Shown here: one piece after another, positions 26,516 to 34,121 of the stretch
How positions within the stretch are numbered: the first letter of the stretch is position 1
Layout of the letters: each line of letters begins with the position of its first letter
Assembly (NCBI RefSeq): GCF_013340205.1
Contig: NZ_BJTG01000004.1
Span: 434,001 to 498,000 of the forward strand
DNA: 64,000 bases
Reading direction: 5' to 3'
Source: Anaeromyxobacter diazotrophicus
GTDB lineage: Bacteria; Myxococcota; Myxococcia; Myxococcales; Anaeromyxobacteraceae
Notes under the pieces: generated by a model
Told to the model about the DNA's origin: nothing
Seen by the model: only the letters and a program-made list of their open reading frames with translations
Databases searched by the model: none
Position numbers and translations under genes: made by a program

Positions 26516-27697
26516 CTACGGGTGGAGCGGGTAGGGGACGCCGTCGGAGTAAGAGGCCGGCCAGTCCTTGAAGTCGTTCGCCGCGTCGGCGAGGTCGGGG
26601 ACTGCGCCGAAGAGGGGATCGCACGGCTGCGCGCCCGCCGCGGCCGACCAGCTCTTCACCGTCGTGCCGTCCGCCGCCTCCGCCTTCATGAGCCACAGGC
26701 CCTCGGCCTCGGTCTGCCCCTCGACCGCGCCCAGGTGGCAGGTGACGGCCACCACGCGGTCGACCGGCAGGGCGAGCTGACCGCCCGTCATGAGCGCGTC
26801 GGAGCGGCCGTGGACCGAGCCGTCGGACGCCTTGAACCAGCGCGTCACGAGCTGGGCGTCGGCGGCCACGAGGCTCGGGTTGGCGGGGCAGGCGAAGACC
26901 ATCTGATCCTGGAGCTTGAGGCTGCCGCCGGTGCCCGGCTGGCGGAAGAAGACGTACGAGCCGCTGCGCGGGGCGGAGAGCGCCGCCATGAGCGTCGTCG
27001 AGTTGTCGAGCCAGGCGGGATCGAGCTCCCACTTCACGTCCTTCGCGACCACCGTCAGGGTGCGCGCGGTGGCTTCCGTGTCGAACTGCACGTCGAGGGT
27101 ACCCTGCGCGACCTGCTCGGCCGGGAAGCCGGCGTGGAGCGCGGCGAAGTCGAGGTGGAAGGTGCCCTTGCCCTGGTGCGGGCCGGTGGTGCCGCTGCGG
27201 TCGATCTGGCCGGTCATGGCCACCGGCAAGGGGCTCGTCCCGGCGGCGCCGACGTCGAGCTCCCAGGTGTAGACGCTGCCCGAGACGAAGGTCACCGTGA
27301 ACTTGCGGTCGATGCCGTTCGCGACCGTCTCCCAGGTGGCGGAGGTGTTGGTCTGGTTCACCTGGCCGGTGGCCAGCACCGCCTCGACGTGCCGCAGGAC
27401 CTTGTAGATGTGCCGGTTCACCCGCTCCACCACCTCGCGCTGGCGCATGAAGAGGTGCGGGTGGCAGGTGCCGTCCTCGACGACCGGCGTGGTCGTCATG
27501 AGGGCGGTGGGGCTCGCCGTCGCGAGGGCCGTGCCGGTGGTGTCGCCCGAGACCTGGTCCAGGGAGAGCGCGGCGTAGGTCGGCGCGGCCGCGGTGAGCG
27601 CGGCCTGGCTGCCGCCGGTGGTCGGGTTGTCGTTGGCGCCGCCGCAAGCCAGGGCGGCGGCGAGCGGGGCGGCGAGGAGTGCGTGGCGCAGCTGCAT
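26516..27697 (-). CDS. Secreted lipoprotein of unknown function
   Basis: A 393-residue protein. Residues 1-18 end in lipobox ALAC followed by GG, so it is probably lipidated. A Thr/Ala-rich linker follows, then a roughly 330-residue globular region rich in beta-strands with two or three cysteines (GTCHPHLF, FACPAN, AQPCDPLFG). No known domain is recognised. ATG 27697 is chosen because GGAGG lies just before it; the longer frame adds residues without sense. It is a single-gene unit with a leader hairpin and its own terminator. Confidence 0.78.
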   Translation of the reverse strand: MQLRHALLAAPLAAALACGGANDNPTTGGSQAALTAAAPTYAALSLDQVSGDTTGTALATASPTALMTTTPVVEDGTCHPHLFMRQREVVERVNRHIYKVLRHVEAVLATGQVNQTNTSATWETVANGIDRKFTVTFVSGSVYTWELDVGAAGTSPLPVAMTGQIDRSGTTGPHQGKGTFHLDFAALHAGFPAEQVAQGTLDVQFDTEATARTLTVVAKDVKWELDPAWLDNSTTLMAALSAPRSGSYVFFRQPGTGGSLKLQDQMVFACPANPSLVAADAQLVTRWFKASDGSVHGRSDALMTGGQLALPVDRVVAVTCHLGAVEGQTEAEGLWLMKAEAADGTTVKSWSAAAGAQPCDPLFGAVPDLADAANDFKDWPASYSDGVPYPLHP

Positions 27698-27726
27698 GGT
27701 GACCTCCGGTCGGATGGTGTCGGTTC

Positions 27727-27755
27727 GGCAGCGAGCGCTTGTCGTGCTCGCTGCC
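27727..27755 (-). promoter_or_regulatory. Inverted repeat in leader of lipoprotein gene
   Basis: Perfect 10-bp arms GGCAGCGAGC and GCTCGCTGCC with a 9-base loop, 30 bases before the lipoprotein ATG. It may be an operator, a leader hairpin, or the terminator of the gene ending at 27825. There is no T-tract. Confidence 0.45.
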
Positions 27756-27824
27756 ACCCGTCGAACCCGGGAGGCCGGCGGAGGTTGCGGTGAACCGCTG
27801 GGGGCGGCTCCGGCCGCCGCCCCA

Positions 27825-29087
27825 TCACGAGGCGGGACGCGGCTCCAGCGCCGCCCTCGCGTAGCTCCGGGTGGCCGCGCCGCAGTCGCGGAGGAGGTCC
27901 GCCAGCACCGCCTCGAGCGCCGCGCGCCGGGCCGGCGGCGCGCCCGGCGCGAGCGCCGCCTCCAGCGCCGCGGCGGTGCGGGCCGCCTTGCCGTTCGCCA
28001 CCGCCGAGAGGCGCGCCCGCGGCGCGGCGTCGTCGTAGGGCCCGAGCGCCGCGTCGCGCGAGCGGTCGCGGAGGGCGGCCAGCAGCGGGTCGGCGCCGTC
28101 GCCGGCCGCGAGCGCGCGCCAGACCCCCTCGCCCTGCTCCGCCTCGAGCGCCAGGTGGAGGTCGCTCAGCCGCTCCAGCCGGCGCTGCCGGGGGCCGTGC
28201 ACGCCCGCCGCGTCGAGCGCGCTCACCGCCGCGAGCTCCAGCGCGCTCGTCCCGGGCGAGACGGTCGCGTGGTAGGGCTGCGTCAGGTCCTGCGCGTAGT
28301 GGAGCCCGAAGCCCAGGAAGCGCCACCCCCAGTAGGCGTGGCCGCGCGCGAAGGCGAACCGCGCCAGCGACGCGAAGGCGTGGAGCCGCACCTCCGGGAA
28401 GGTGCGGGCCAGCGCGGGCGCGAGCAGGGTGAGGAGCCGCGCCTCGTGGAAGAAGCCCATGTGGAAGGGCGCCTGGGTGGCGAAGGGGAGGCGGGGATCG
28501 CCGAAGGGCGCCTTGCCGTAGCCGTAGCGCGCGCCGAAGGGCGTGCCGCTGTCCTCGAACAGGCCCACGTCGAGGCCGTGGTCGGGCTCGTCGCTGGCGC
28601 TCGCGACCACCTCCAGCGGGGGGACGGGCTCGCCCGCGCGGAGGGCGCGAAACACGAGGCGCCCGGGATGGGGCGGGGTGGGCAGGGTCCCGACGCTCGG
28701 CCAGGCGAGCTCCGGGCGGCCGCCTCCCGCCTGGCCGGGGAGCTCCTGCACGTGGGGGGTGAGCGGCAGGGCGGGGTTCACGCGCAGCGCCTCGAGGAAG
28801 CGCACCCGCGCCGTGGCCGGGTCGCCGCGCGGGTCGAAGCGGAGCGCCTCCGGGCGCGGCGGGTACCGCGGCACGTGGGCGCGCGCCCAGGCCTCCTCCG
28901 CCTCGAGCAGCGCCGCCAGCCCCTCGCCCTCGGCGGCCAGGAACGCCTCCACCGGCTCCGCGACCGTCGGTGCGGCCGCCGCGACGGCCGGCTCGCCGGA
29001 GAGGGCGGCCCAGGTCAGGGCGGCGTGCCCGTCCCAGGCGCGGGCCAGGGCGGGGAGGGCGAGGAGCAGGGCGAGGGCGAAGGGCAT
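27825..29087 (-). CDS. Zinc phospholipase C / P1-nuclease-like secreted protein
   Basis: A 420-residue protein with a signal peptide ending ALARA; the mature chain begins WDGH. In zinc-dependent phospholipase C and S1/P1 nuclease the N-terminal Trp and a nearby His bind zinc, followed by H-x3-D-x5-H and H-x3-(E/D). All these elements can be read here: Trp18/His21, His263-Asp267-His273 in [12 protein letters not shown], and His311-Glu315 in DLHLALE. Overall similarity outside the motifs looks low, so the class is inferred from the ligands. It is divergent from the B12-subunit gene. It could cleave phospholipids or nucleic acid outside the cytoplasm. Confidence 0.65.
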   Translation of the reverse strand: MPFALALLLALPALARAWDGHAALTWAALSGEPAVAAAAPTVAEPVEAFLAAEGEGLAALLEAEEAWARAHVPRYPPRPEALRFDPRGDPATARVRFLEALRVNPALPLTPHVQELPGQAGGGRPELAWPSVGTLPTPPHPGRLVFRALRAGEPVPPLEVVASASDEPDHGLDVGLFEDSGTPFGARYGYGKAPFGDPRLPFATQAPFHMGFFHEARLLTLLAPALARTFPEVRLHAFASLARFAFARGHAYWGWRFLGFGLHYAQDLTQPYHATVSPGTSALELAAVSALDAAGVHGPRQRRLERLSDLHLALEAEQGEGVWRALAAGDGADPLLAALRDRSRDAALGPYDDAAPRARLSAVANGKAARTAAALEAALAPGAPPARRAALEAVLADLLRDCGAATRSYARAALEPRPAS

Positions 29088-29173
29088 GGGCGGCCGGGGG
29101 CGCTCGGTTTCGCGAGGCGGGCGGGCGGCATGTAGTACAATCGCGTTCGCCCCCTCGCGCAACGGAGAACCCC

Positions 29174-29593
29174 ATGGCCACCCCGCAGCGGAAGCTCCGC
29201 ATCATCGTCGCCAAGCCCGGGCTCGACGGCCACGATCGCGGTGCCAAGATCATCGCCCGCGCCCTCCGCGATGCCGGCTTCGAGGTCATCTACACCGGCC
29301 TGCACCAGACGCCCGAGATGATCGTCGCGACCGCGCTGCAGGAGGACGTCGACGCCGTCGGCATGTCCATCATGTCGGGCGCCCACATGACGCTCTTCCC
29401 GGCGGTGGTGGACCTCCTGCGCGAGAAGGGCGCGGGCGAGGTGGTGGTCTTCGGGGGCGGGATCATCCCGCAGGACGACGTGCCCCGGCTGAAGGAGAAG
29501 GGCGTCTCCGAGGTGTTCCTGCCCGGCGCCTCCACCCAGGTCATCATCGACTGGATCCGCGAGCACATCCGGCCCCGCGCCGAGGCGGCCTGA
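29174..29593 (+). CDS. icmB: B12-binding subunit of acyl-CoA mutase
   Basis: A 139-residue cobalamin-binding protein. The base-off motif D18-x-H20-x2-G23 sits in [10 protein letters not shown], and the conserved loops SIMSGAH and FGGGIIP follow. This is the small subunit of split mutases; no catalytic barrel is present. The only large subunit in the window is the isobutyryl-CoA-type protein at 20781, so they probably pair, although the genes are 6.6 kb apart. HMG-CoA lyase and enoyl-CoA hydratase genes follow, which suits branched-chain amino acid catabolism. Confidence 0.9.
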   Translation: MATPQRKLRIIVAKPGLDGHDRGAKIIARALRDAGFEVIYTGLHQTPEMIVATALQEDVDAVGMSIMSGAHMTLFPAVVDLLREKGAGEVVVFGGGIIPQDDVPRLKEKGVSEVFLPGASTQVIIDWIREHIRPRAEAA

Positions 29594-29653
29594 CCGCGCC
29601 GGACCTCTCGCCCCGCGCGGCGGGCGGCGCGCCGCGGGCTTAAGGGAGTGAGC

Positions 29654-30598
29654 ATGCCGACGCGCGTCACCGTCTACGAGGTCGGCCCGCGCGACGGGCT
29701 GCAGAACGAGGCGCGGGTCGTCCCCACGCCGGAGAAGCTCCGCCTGCTGCGGCTCCTGGCCGACGCCGGGCTGCCGCGGATCGAGGCGACGAGCTTCGTC
29801 TCCCCGAAGTGGATCCCGGCGCTGGCGGACGCCGGCGACGTGGTCGCCGCGCTGCCCCCCCGCGGCGGGCTCCGCTACCTCGTGCTGGTGCCGAACGCGA
29901 AGGGCCTCGAGCGGCTCCTCGCGGCGCGCGCCGCGGCCGGGCCGGGCGCCGCGCCGGTGGACGCGGCGGTGTTCATGTCCGCCTCCGAGTCGCACAACCA
30001 GAAGAACATCCACAAGAGCCTCGCCGAGACCTACGCCGCCTTCGAGGAGGTGGTGCCGCCCGCGCTCGCGAAGGGACTGCGGGTGCGGGGCTACGTCTCG
30101 ACGGCGTTCGGCTGCCCGTACGAGGGCGCGGTGGCGCCGGAGCGCGTGGTGGAGGTGACCGAGCGCCTGCTCGCGCTCGGGTGCTACCAGGTGTCGCTCG
30201 GCGACACGATCGGGGTCGGCACGCCCAACCAGGCGCGGCGCCTGCTCGAGCTCGCCCTCGCCCGCGCCCGACCGGAGCAGCTCGCGCTCCACATGCACGA
30301 TACCCGCGGCACCGCGCTCGCGAACGTGCTCGTCGGCCTCGAGGCCGGGCTCACCACCTTCGACGCCTCGGTGGGCGGGCTCGGCGGGTGCCCGTACGCG
30401 CCGGGCGCGGCCGGCAACCTCGCCACCGAGGACCTCGTCTACATGCTGCACGGCATGGGCTACGAGACCGGCGTCGACTGGCCGCTCCTCATCGCCGCGG
30501 GGGAGCTGGCGCAGCGGCTGGTGGGGCGGCCGCTGCCCGGGAAGGCGCTGCAGGCGGAGCTGGCGTCGCGCACCCTCCTCGCTGGAAAGGAAGGCTGA
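29654..30598 (+). CDS. Hydroxymethylglutaryl-CoA lyase
   Basis: Cleaves HMG-CoA to acetoacetate and acetyl-CoA, the last step of leucine breakdown. The 314-residue TIM-barrel shows EVGPRDGLQNE (catalytic Arg/Asp), SFVSPKWIP, the metal ligands in LHMHDTRG, and the signature loop GGLGGCPYAPGAAGN with the active-site Cys. GTG 29648 overlaps the ribosome site AAGGGAG, so ATG 29654 is preferred. The hydratase gene follows after one base. Confidence 0.93.
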   Translation: MPTRVTVYEVGPRDGLQNEARVVPTPEKLRLLRLLADAGLPRIEATSFVSPKWIPALADAGDVVAALPPRGGLRYLVLVPNAKGLERLLAARAAAGPGAAPVDAAVFMSASESHNQKNIHKSLAETYAAFEEVVPPALAKGLRVRGYVSTAFGCPYEGAVAPERVVEVTERLLALGCYQVSLGDTIGVGTPNQARRLLELALARARPEQLALHMHDTRGTALANVLVGLEAGLTTFDASVGGLGGCPYAPGAAGNLATEDLVYMLHGMGYETGVDWPLLIAAGELAQRLVGRPLPGKALQAELASRTLLAGKEG

Positions 30599-30599
30599 G

Positions 30600-31376
30600 A
30601 TGGCCGAGTGGCTCGTCGAGGACCGCGGCGCGATCGAGGTCTGGACCATCGACGGCGCCGCGCGGCGGAACTCCATCACGCGCGCCATGCTCCAGGGGCT
30701 CCACGCCGAGCTGGCGCGCGTCGCGGCCCGCCGCGAGGTGCGGTGCGTCGTCGTGACCGGGGGAGGGGACCGCGCCTTCTGCGCCGGCGCGGACCTGAAG
30801 GAGCGGGCGCGCATGAGCGAGGAGGAGGTGCACGCCTTCCACCGCGAGCTGCGCGAGGGCCTCCTCGGCTTCGAGGCGTCACCCAAGGTGTTCCTGGCGG
30901 CGTTGAACGGCTTCGCGCTCGGCGGCGGGTTCGAGCTCGCGCTCGCCTGCGACCTGCGCGTCATGTCCAGCTCGGCCGAGCTGGGTCTGCCAGAGGTGGG
31001 GCTCGGCATCATCCCCGGCGGCGGCGGCACGCAGCGGCTCGCGCGCGCGGTGGGCGTGGCGCGGGCGAAGGACCTCGTCCTGACCGCGCGCCGGCTGGGC
31101 GCGGCCGAGGCGCTCGCGTACGGCGTCGTCACCCGGGTCGCGCCGCCGGAGCGGCTGCGCGAGGCGGCGCTGGAGATGGCGGCCGAGGTGGCGCGCAACG
31201 CGCCGGTCTCGCTGCGGCAGGCGAAGCGCGCCATCGACGGCGGCCTGCACCTGCCGCTCGCGGACGCGCTCGACCTGGAGCACCAGCTGTACCAGGACTG
31301 CCTCGGCACGAAGGACCGGCTGGAGGCGCTGGCGGCGTTCGCCGAGAAGCGGCGGCCGGTGTTCACGGGGGAGTGA
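30600..31376 (+). CDS. Enoyl-CoA hydratase, probably methylglutaconyl-CoA hydratase
   Basis: A 258-residue crotonase. The oxyanion-hole segments are AFCAGADLKERA and NGFALGGGFELALACD, and both catalytic acids are present in PEVGLGIIPGGGGTQRL. It follows HMG-CoA lyase by one base, and methylglutaconyl-CoA hydratase makes the substrate of that lyase, so this role is likely. The specificity itself cannot be read. The C-terminus KRRPVFTGE is typical of this subgroup. Confidence 0.9.
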   Translation: MAEWLVEDRGAIEVWTIDGAARRNSITRAMLQGLHAELARVAARREVRCVVVTGGGDRAFCAGADLKERARMSEEEVHAFHRELREGLLGFEASPKVFLAALNGFALGGGFELALACDLRVMSSSAELGLPEVGLGIIPGGGGTQRLARAVGVARAKDLVLTARRLGAAEALAYGVVTRVAPPERLREAALEMAAEVARNAPVSLRQAKRAIDGGLHLPLADALDLEHQLYQDCLGTKDRLEALAAFAEKRRPVFTGE

Positions 31377-31419
31377 GCGCTTCGGGGGGCGCGAGCTTCG
31401 GCCGACGGCGGTGAGGGTG

Positions 31420-31515
31420 GCGCGGGTGCCGGGCGCGGGTGCCGGACATGGGCGCGGCGCGGGGCGCGGGGGGCGCGGGTGCCGGACATCGTAGGGCGCG
31501 GGTGCCGGACATCGT
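31420..31515. repeat. Left repeat cluster flanking RAYT gene
   Basis: Four direct copies of a unit whose full form is GCGCGGGTGCCGGACATCGT: 31420-31432 (cut short), 31433-31450, 31473-31492 and 31496-31515. The core GGTGCCGGAC is the reverse complement of the core in the right cluster. Two copies of ATCGTCAGCC (31511-31520, 31522-31531) end the block. Confidence 0.8.
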
Positions 31516-31567
31516 CAGCCCATCGTCAGCCCCGACCTGGCGCGCCGCTTGCTCTCGCTGGCTCGCA

Positions 31568-32233
31568 GTGTCCCGGATCCCACGCCGCCTCCTGGTCGAG
31601 GAGAACTCCACCAACCACTGCACGTGGCGGAGCCACGGCTTCAGTCTCGTGCTCGATTGCGACGAGGCCTGCGAGAAGTTCCTCGCACTCGTCCGGAAGT
31701 ACAAAGAGAAGTTCGGAATCCAGATCCTCTCTTACTGCCTCATGGGTACCCACCCGCACGTCATGTGCACGGCCACCCGCGGGCAGCGCGCCTTCAGCGA
31801 CTTCTGGAAGCTCGTCAACTGGGGGTTCGCCCGCTGGTACAATCGGCGGACCAAGGGCCGCGGGCAGGTCGTCATGGAGCGCCTACGTTCCCCGCTCATC
31901 CAGGACGGCCGCCATCAGCTCGAGGTCATGCGCTACGGCGACCTCAACCCGGTGCGGGCCAAGCTGACCCGCTCGGCCGCTGCCTGGAAGTGGTCCAGCC
32001 ACCGGCACTATGCCTACGGCGAGCCGAACGATCTCATCACCGACGCGCCGGAGTACCTGGCGCTCGGCGCGACCGGGCCGCAGCGCCGCAAGAACTACCT
32101 GCACCTCTTCGCGCAGCGCTTTCTGAAGCCGCTGCTGGTTCGCCGCTCCGACCTGGTCGAGGCGCCGTTCGTCGGCGAGGCCTCGTGGCTCGCCCGGCGG
32201 CTCCTCGCCTGCGGGCTCTCGCCGCCAGGCTGA
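31568..32233 (+). CDS. REP-associated tyrosine transposase (RAYT, Y1/IS200-like family)
   Basis: A single-strand DNA transposase-like protein of about 221 residues. The metal-binding His-x-His is in YCLMGTHPHVMC, and the RYGDLNPVRAKL segment, where the Y1 nucleophile lies, is followed by AAWKWSSHRHYAYG, all typical of RAYTs. The open frame extends up to 31439 but would run through the repeats. GTG 31568, just before RIPRRLLVEEN, gives a normal domain start; no strong ribosome site is seen for either. Clusters of a shared repeat lie on both sides in opposite orientation, as expected when such proteins spread REP elements. Confidence 0.82.
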   Translation: MSRIPRRLLVEENSTNHCTWRSHGFSLVLDCDEACEKFLALVRKYKEKFGIQILSYCLMGTHPHVMCTATRGQRAFSDFWKLVNWGFARWYNRRTKGRGQVVMERLRSPLIQDGRHQLEVMRYGDLNPVRAKLTRSAAAWKWSSHRHYAYGEPNDLITDAPEYLALGATGPQRRKNYLHLFAQRFLKPLLVRRSDLVEAPFVGEASWLARRLLACGLSPPG

Positions 32234-32464
32234 CGAGCTCGACGTCCGCCTGAGCGGTGCGGTGCAGCGTCGGGCTGGCTGCTGCTGGCCTGGCTTTGTC
32301 CGAGCGTCGTCCTAGCCTTCGCGCGCCACTCCTTCTGCGCGCGCCCTCGGCCGGACGAGCCTCTCTCTCCGCTTTCTGACGGCTGGTCGCTAGCCGTTCG
32401 CCCGGACATCGGCTCTCCGCGAGTTCCGGGGCCACTGGCGTTCCCCAATCCCCCTGTTTCATTG

Positions 32465-32524
32465 AAAGGTTCTCGTCCGGCACCGAAGCCCGAAGCAAAG
32501 GTTCTCGTCCGGCACCGAAGCCCG
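32465..32524. repeat. Right repeat cluster flanking RAYT gene
   Basis: Two identical 28-bp copies at 32465-32492 and 32497-32524, separated by 4 bases. Each contains GGTTCTCGTCCGGCACCGAA. The core GTCCGGCACC is inverted relative to the left cluster. Confidence 0.82.
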
Positions 32525-32566
32525 CCCGCCCCAGCCGCGCACCCTCGCTCGCCCGTGTGTTGCATA

Positions 32567-32588
32567 CCGTGTAGGCGCTGTTACACGG
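32567..32588 (+). promoter_or_regulatory. Inverted repeat before response-regulator gene
   Basis: 7-bp arms CCGTGTA and TACACGG with 8 bases between, ending 5 bases before ATG 32594. TTGCAT (32560-32565) lies at its left edge as a possible -35. It could be an operator. Confidence 0.4.
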
Positions 32589-32593
32589 GCCGG

Positions 32594-32977
32594 ATGCAAC
32601 GAGTTCTCGTCGTGGACGACGACGCGGCCATCCGCGAGTGCATCGCGGAGCTGCTGTCGACGGAGGGGTTCGACGTCCGGGAGGCGCGCGACGGCCGCGA
32701 GGGGCTTCGCGCCCTCGACGCGGCACAGCCCGGCGTCGTGGTGCTGGACCTCATGATGCCCGTCATGAGCGGGTGGGAGTTCCTGGAGGCGAAGAAGCAG
32801 CGCCGACCGGCGGTCGCGAACATCCCGGTGATCGTGGTAACCGCGAGCGACAGGCCGGGCGTCGAGACGGAGCGCGTCCTGCGCAAGCCGTTCGACCTGG
32901 AGGCGCTCCTCGCCGCCGTGGAGGAGCTCACCGGCCGGGCCCCACCGCCGCCGCCGGGCGGCGCCGCCGCCGCGTGA
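32594..32977 (+). CDS. Single-domain response regulator
   Basis: A 127-residue CheY-like receiver with no output domain. The acidic pocket VVDDD (residues about 6-10), phosphoacceptor Asp in VVLDLMMPVMSG, Thr in VVTAS and Lys in LRKPFD are all present, so it should be phosphorylatable. A Pro/Gly/Ala-rich tail follows. No histidine kinase is adjacent. ATG 32594 begins exactly at the domain; the longer frame would start inside the repeats. Confidence 0.9.
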   Translation: MQRVLVVDDDAAIRECIAELLSTEGFDVREARDGREGLRALDAAQPGVVVLDLMMPVMSGWEFLEAKKQRRPAVANIPVIVVTASDRPGVETERVLRKPFDLEALLAAVEELTGRAPPPPPGGAAAA

Positions 32978-33101
32978 GCACGCCTCCAGCCCTCGCCTGG
33001 CGCGGCGCAGCCGGCCCCGGCCAGCCGCCGCCGCGGGACGGACCCGCGCAGCAGAGGGTGATCGCGCGCGAGGTCCTGGGGTAGGCTGCGCCTCAGCCCC
33101 C

Positions 33102-34121
33102 ATGACCTCCATCGCCGACCGCGTCCTCCAGGGAGACGTCCGCGCCGCCGCGCGGCTCATGCGCGACCTCGACGACGCCGTGCCGTCGGCGCGCGCCGCG
33201 CTGCAGGAGCTCTTCCCGCGCACCGGCCGCGCCTTCGTGGTGGGCCTCACCGGCGCCCCCGGGGCCGGCAAGTCCTCGCTCACCGACCGGCTGGTCGCTC
33301 ACCACCGCGCCGCCGGCAAGACGGTGGGGGTGGTGGCGGTCGACCCGACCAGCCCGTACACCGGCGGCGCCATCCTGGGCGACCGCATCCGAATGCAGGA
33401 CCACGCGCTCGACCCGGGCGTCTTCATCCGCTCCATGGCCACCCGCGGCAACCTGGGCGGCCTCTCGCGCGCCACCGCCGGCGTGGTGGCCGTGATGGAC
33501 GCCATGGGCAAGGACGTGGTGGTGGTCGAGACGGTCGGCGTGGGCCAGGACGAGATCGAGGTCGCGGCGCTGGCGCACACGGTGGTGGTGGTGGCGGTGC
33601 CGGGGCTCGGCGACGACGTGCAGGCCATCAAGGCGGGCGTGCTCGAGATCGCCGACGTCTTCGCGGTCAACAAGGCCGACCGGGAGGGCGCCGACCGCAC
33701 CGTGCGCGACCTGCAGCAGATGCTCGAGCTGCGCCGGCAGACCGCGACCCGCCCCGGCCTGGAGCACGACGCCGCGCACGAGCTGCGCGGGTCGCCCGCC
33801 TGGAGCCCAGACGATCCCGCCTTCTGGGAGCCGCCGATCGTGAAGACGGTGGCGGTCCGGGACGAGGGGGTGGGGGACCTCCTCGCCGCCATCGAGCGCC
33901 ACCGCCAGCACCTCGAGGCCACCGGCCAGCGCCGGGCGCGCGAGGTGGCCCGGGCCCGCGCCGCGTTCCTGGCCCTGCTCCGCGACCGGCTTCTCGCCGG
34001 CGCGCTCGAGCGGCTGGCGGCCGAGGAGGGTCACCTCGACGCCCTCGCCGCCCGCATCGCCGACCACGTCGAGGACCCGTTCCGCCTCGCGGACGAGCTT
34101 GCCGCGCGCCTGGGCGCGTGA
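33102..34121 (+). CDS. meaB: MeaB/ArgK-type GTPase, B12 mutase chaperone
   Basis: A 339-residue G3E-family GTPase. P-loop GAPGAGKSS near residues 51-59, VDPTSPYTGGAILGDRIRM, ETVGVGQDE and the base-recognition NKAD are all present. MeaB gates cofactor loading and protects adenosylcobalamin-dependent acyl-CoA mutases; here the likely client is the split isobutyryl-CoA-type mutase. It is not adjacent to the mutase genes. Its stop overlaps the GTG of the RNase III gene. Confidence 0.93.
   Translation: MTSIADRVLQGDVRAAARLMRDLDDAVPSARAALQELFPRTGRAFVVGLTGAPGAGKSSLTDRLVAHHRAAGKTVGVVAVDPTSPYTGGAILGDRIRMQDHALDPGVFIRSMATRGNLGGLSRATAGVVAVMDAMGKDVVVVETVGVGQDEIEVAALAHTVVVVAVPGLGDDVQAIKAGVLEIADVFAVNKADREGADRTVRDLQQMLELRRQTATRPGLEHDAAHELRGSPAWSPDDPAFWEPPIVKTVAVRDEGVGDLLAAIERHRQHLEATGQRRAREVARARAAFLALLRDRLLAGALERLAAEEGHLDALAARIADHVEDPFRLADELAARLGA

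Larger units (their letters stand above)
32234..32593. other. Non-coding stretch after RAYT
   Basis: About 360 bases without a convincing gene. It contains scattered CCGGACG-like fragments, the right repeat cluster and the promoter region of the response-regulator gene. Frames crossing it on either strand lack family features and normal starts. Confidence 0.6.

Noticed and set aside
31439-31567. N-terminal extension of the RAYT protein
   Set aside because: It would translate the repeat cluster itself; the domain begins just after GTG 31568.
31420-32524. CRISPR array
   Set aside because: Repeats are short, directly adjacent or overlapping, in two orientations, with no variable spacers of constant length and no cas genes.
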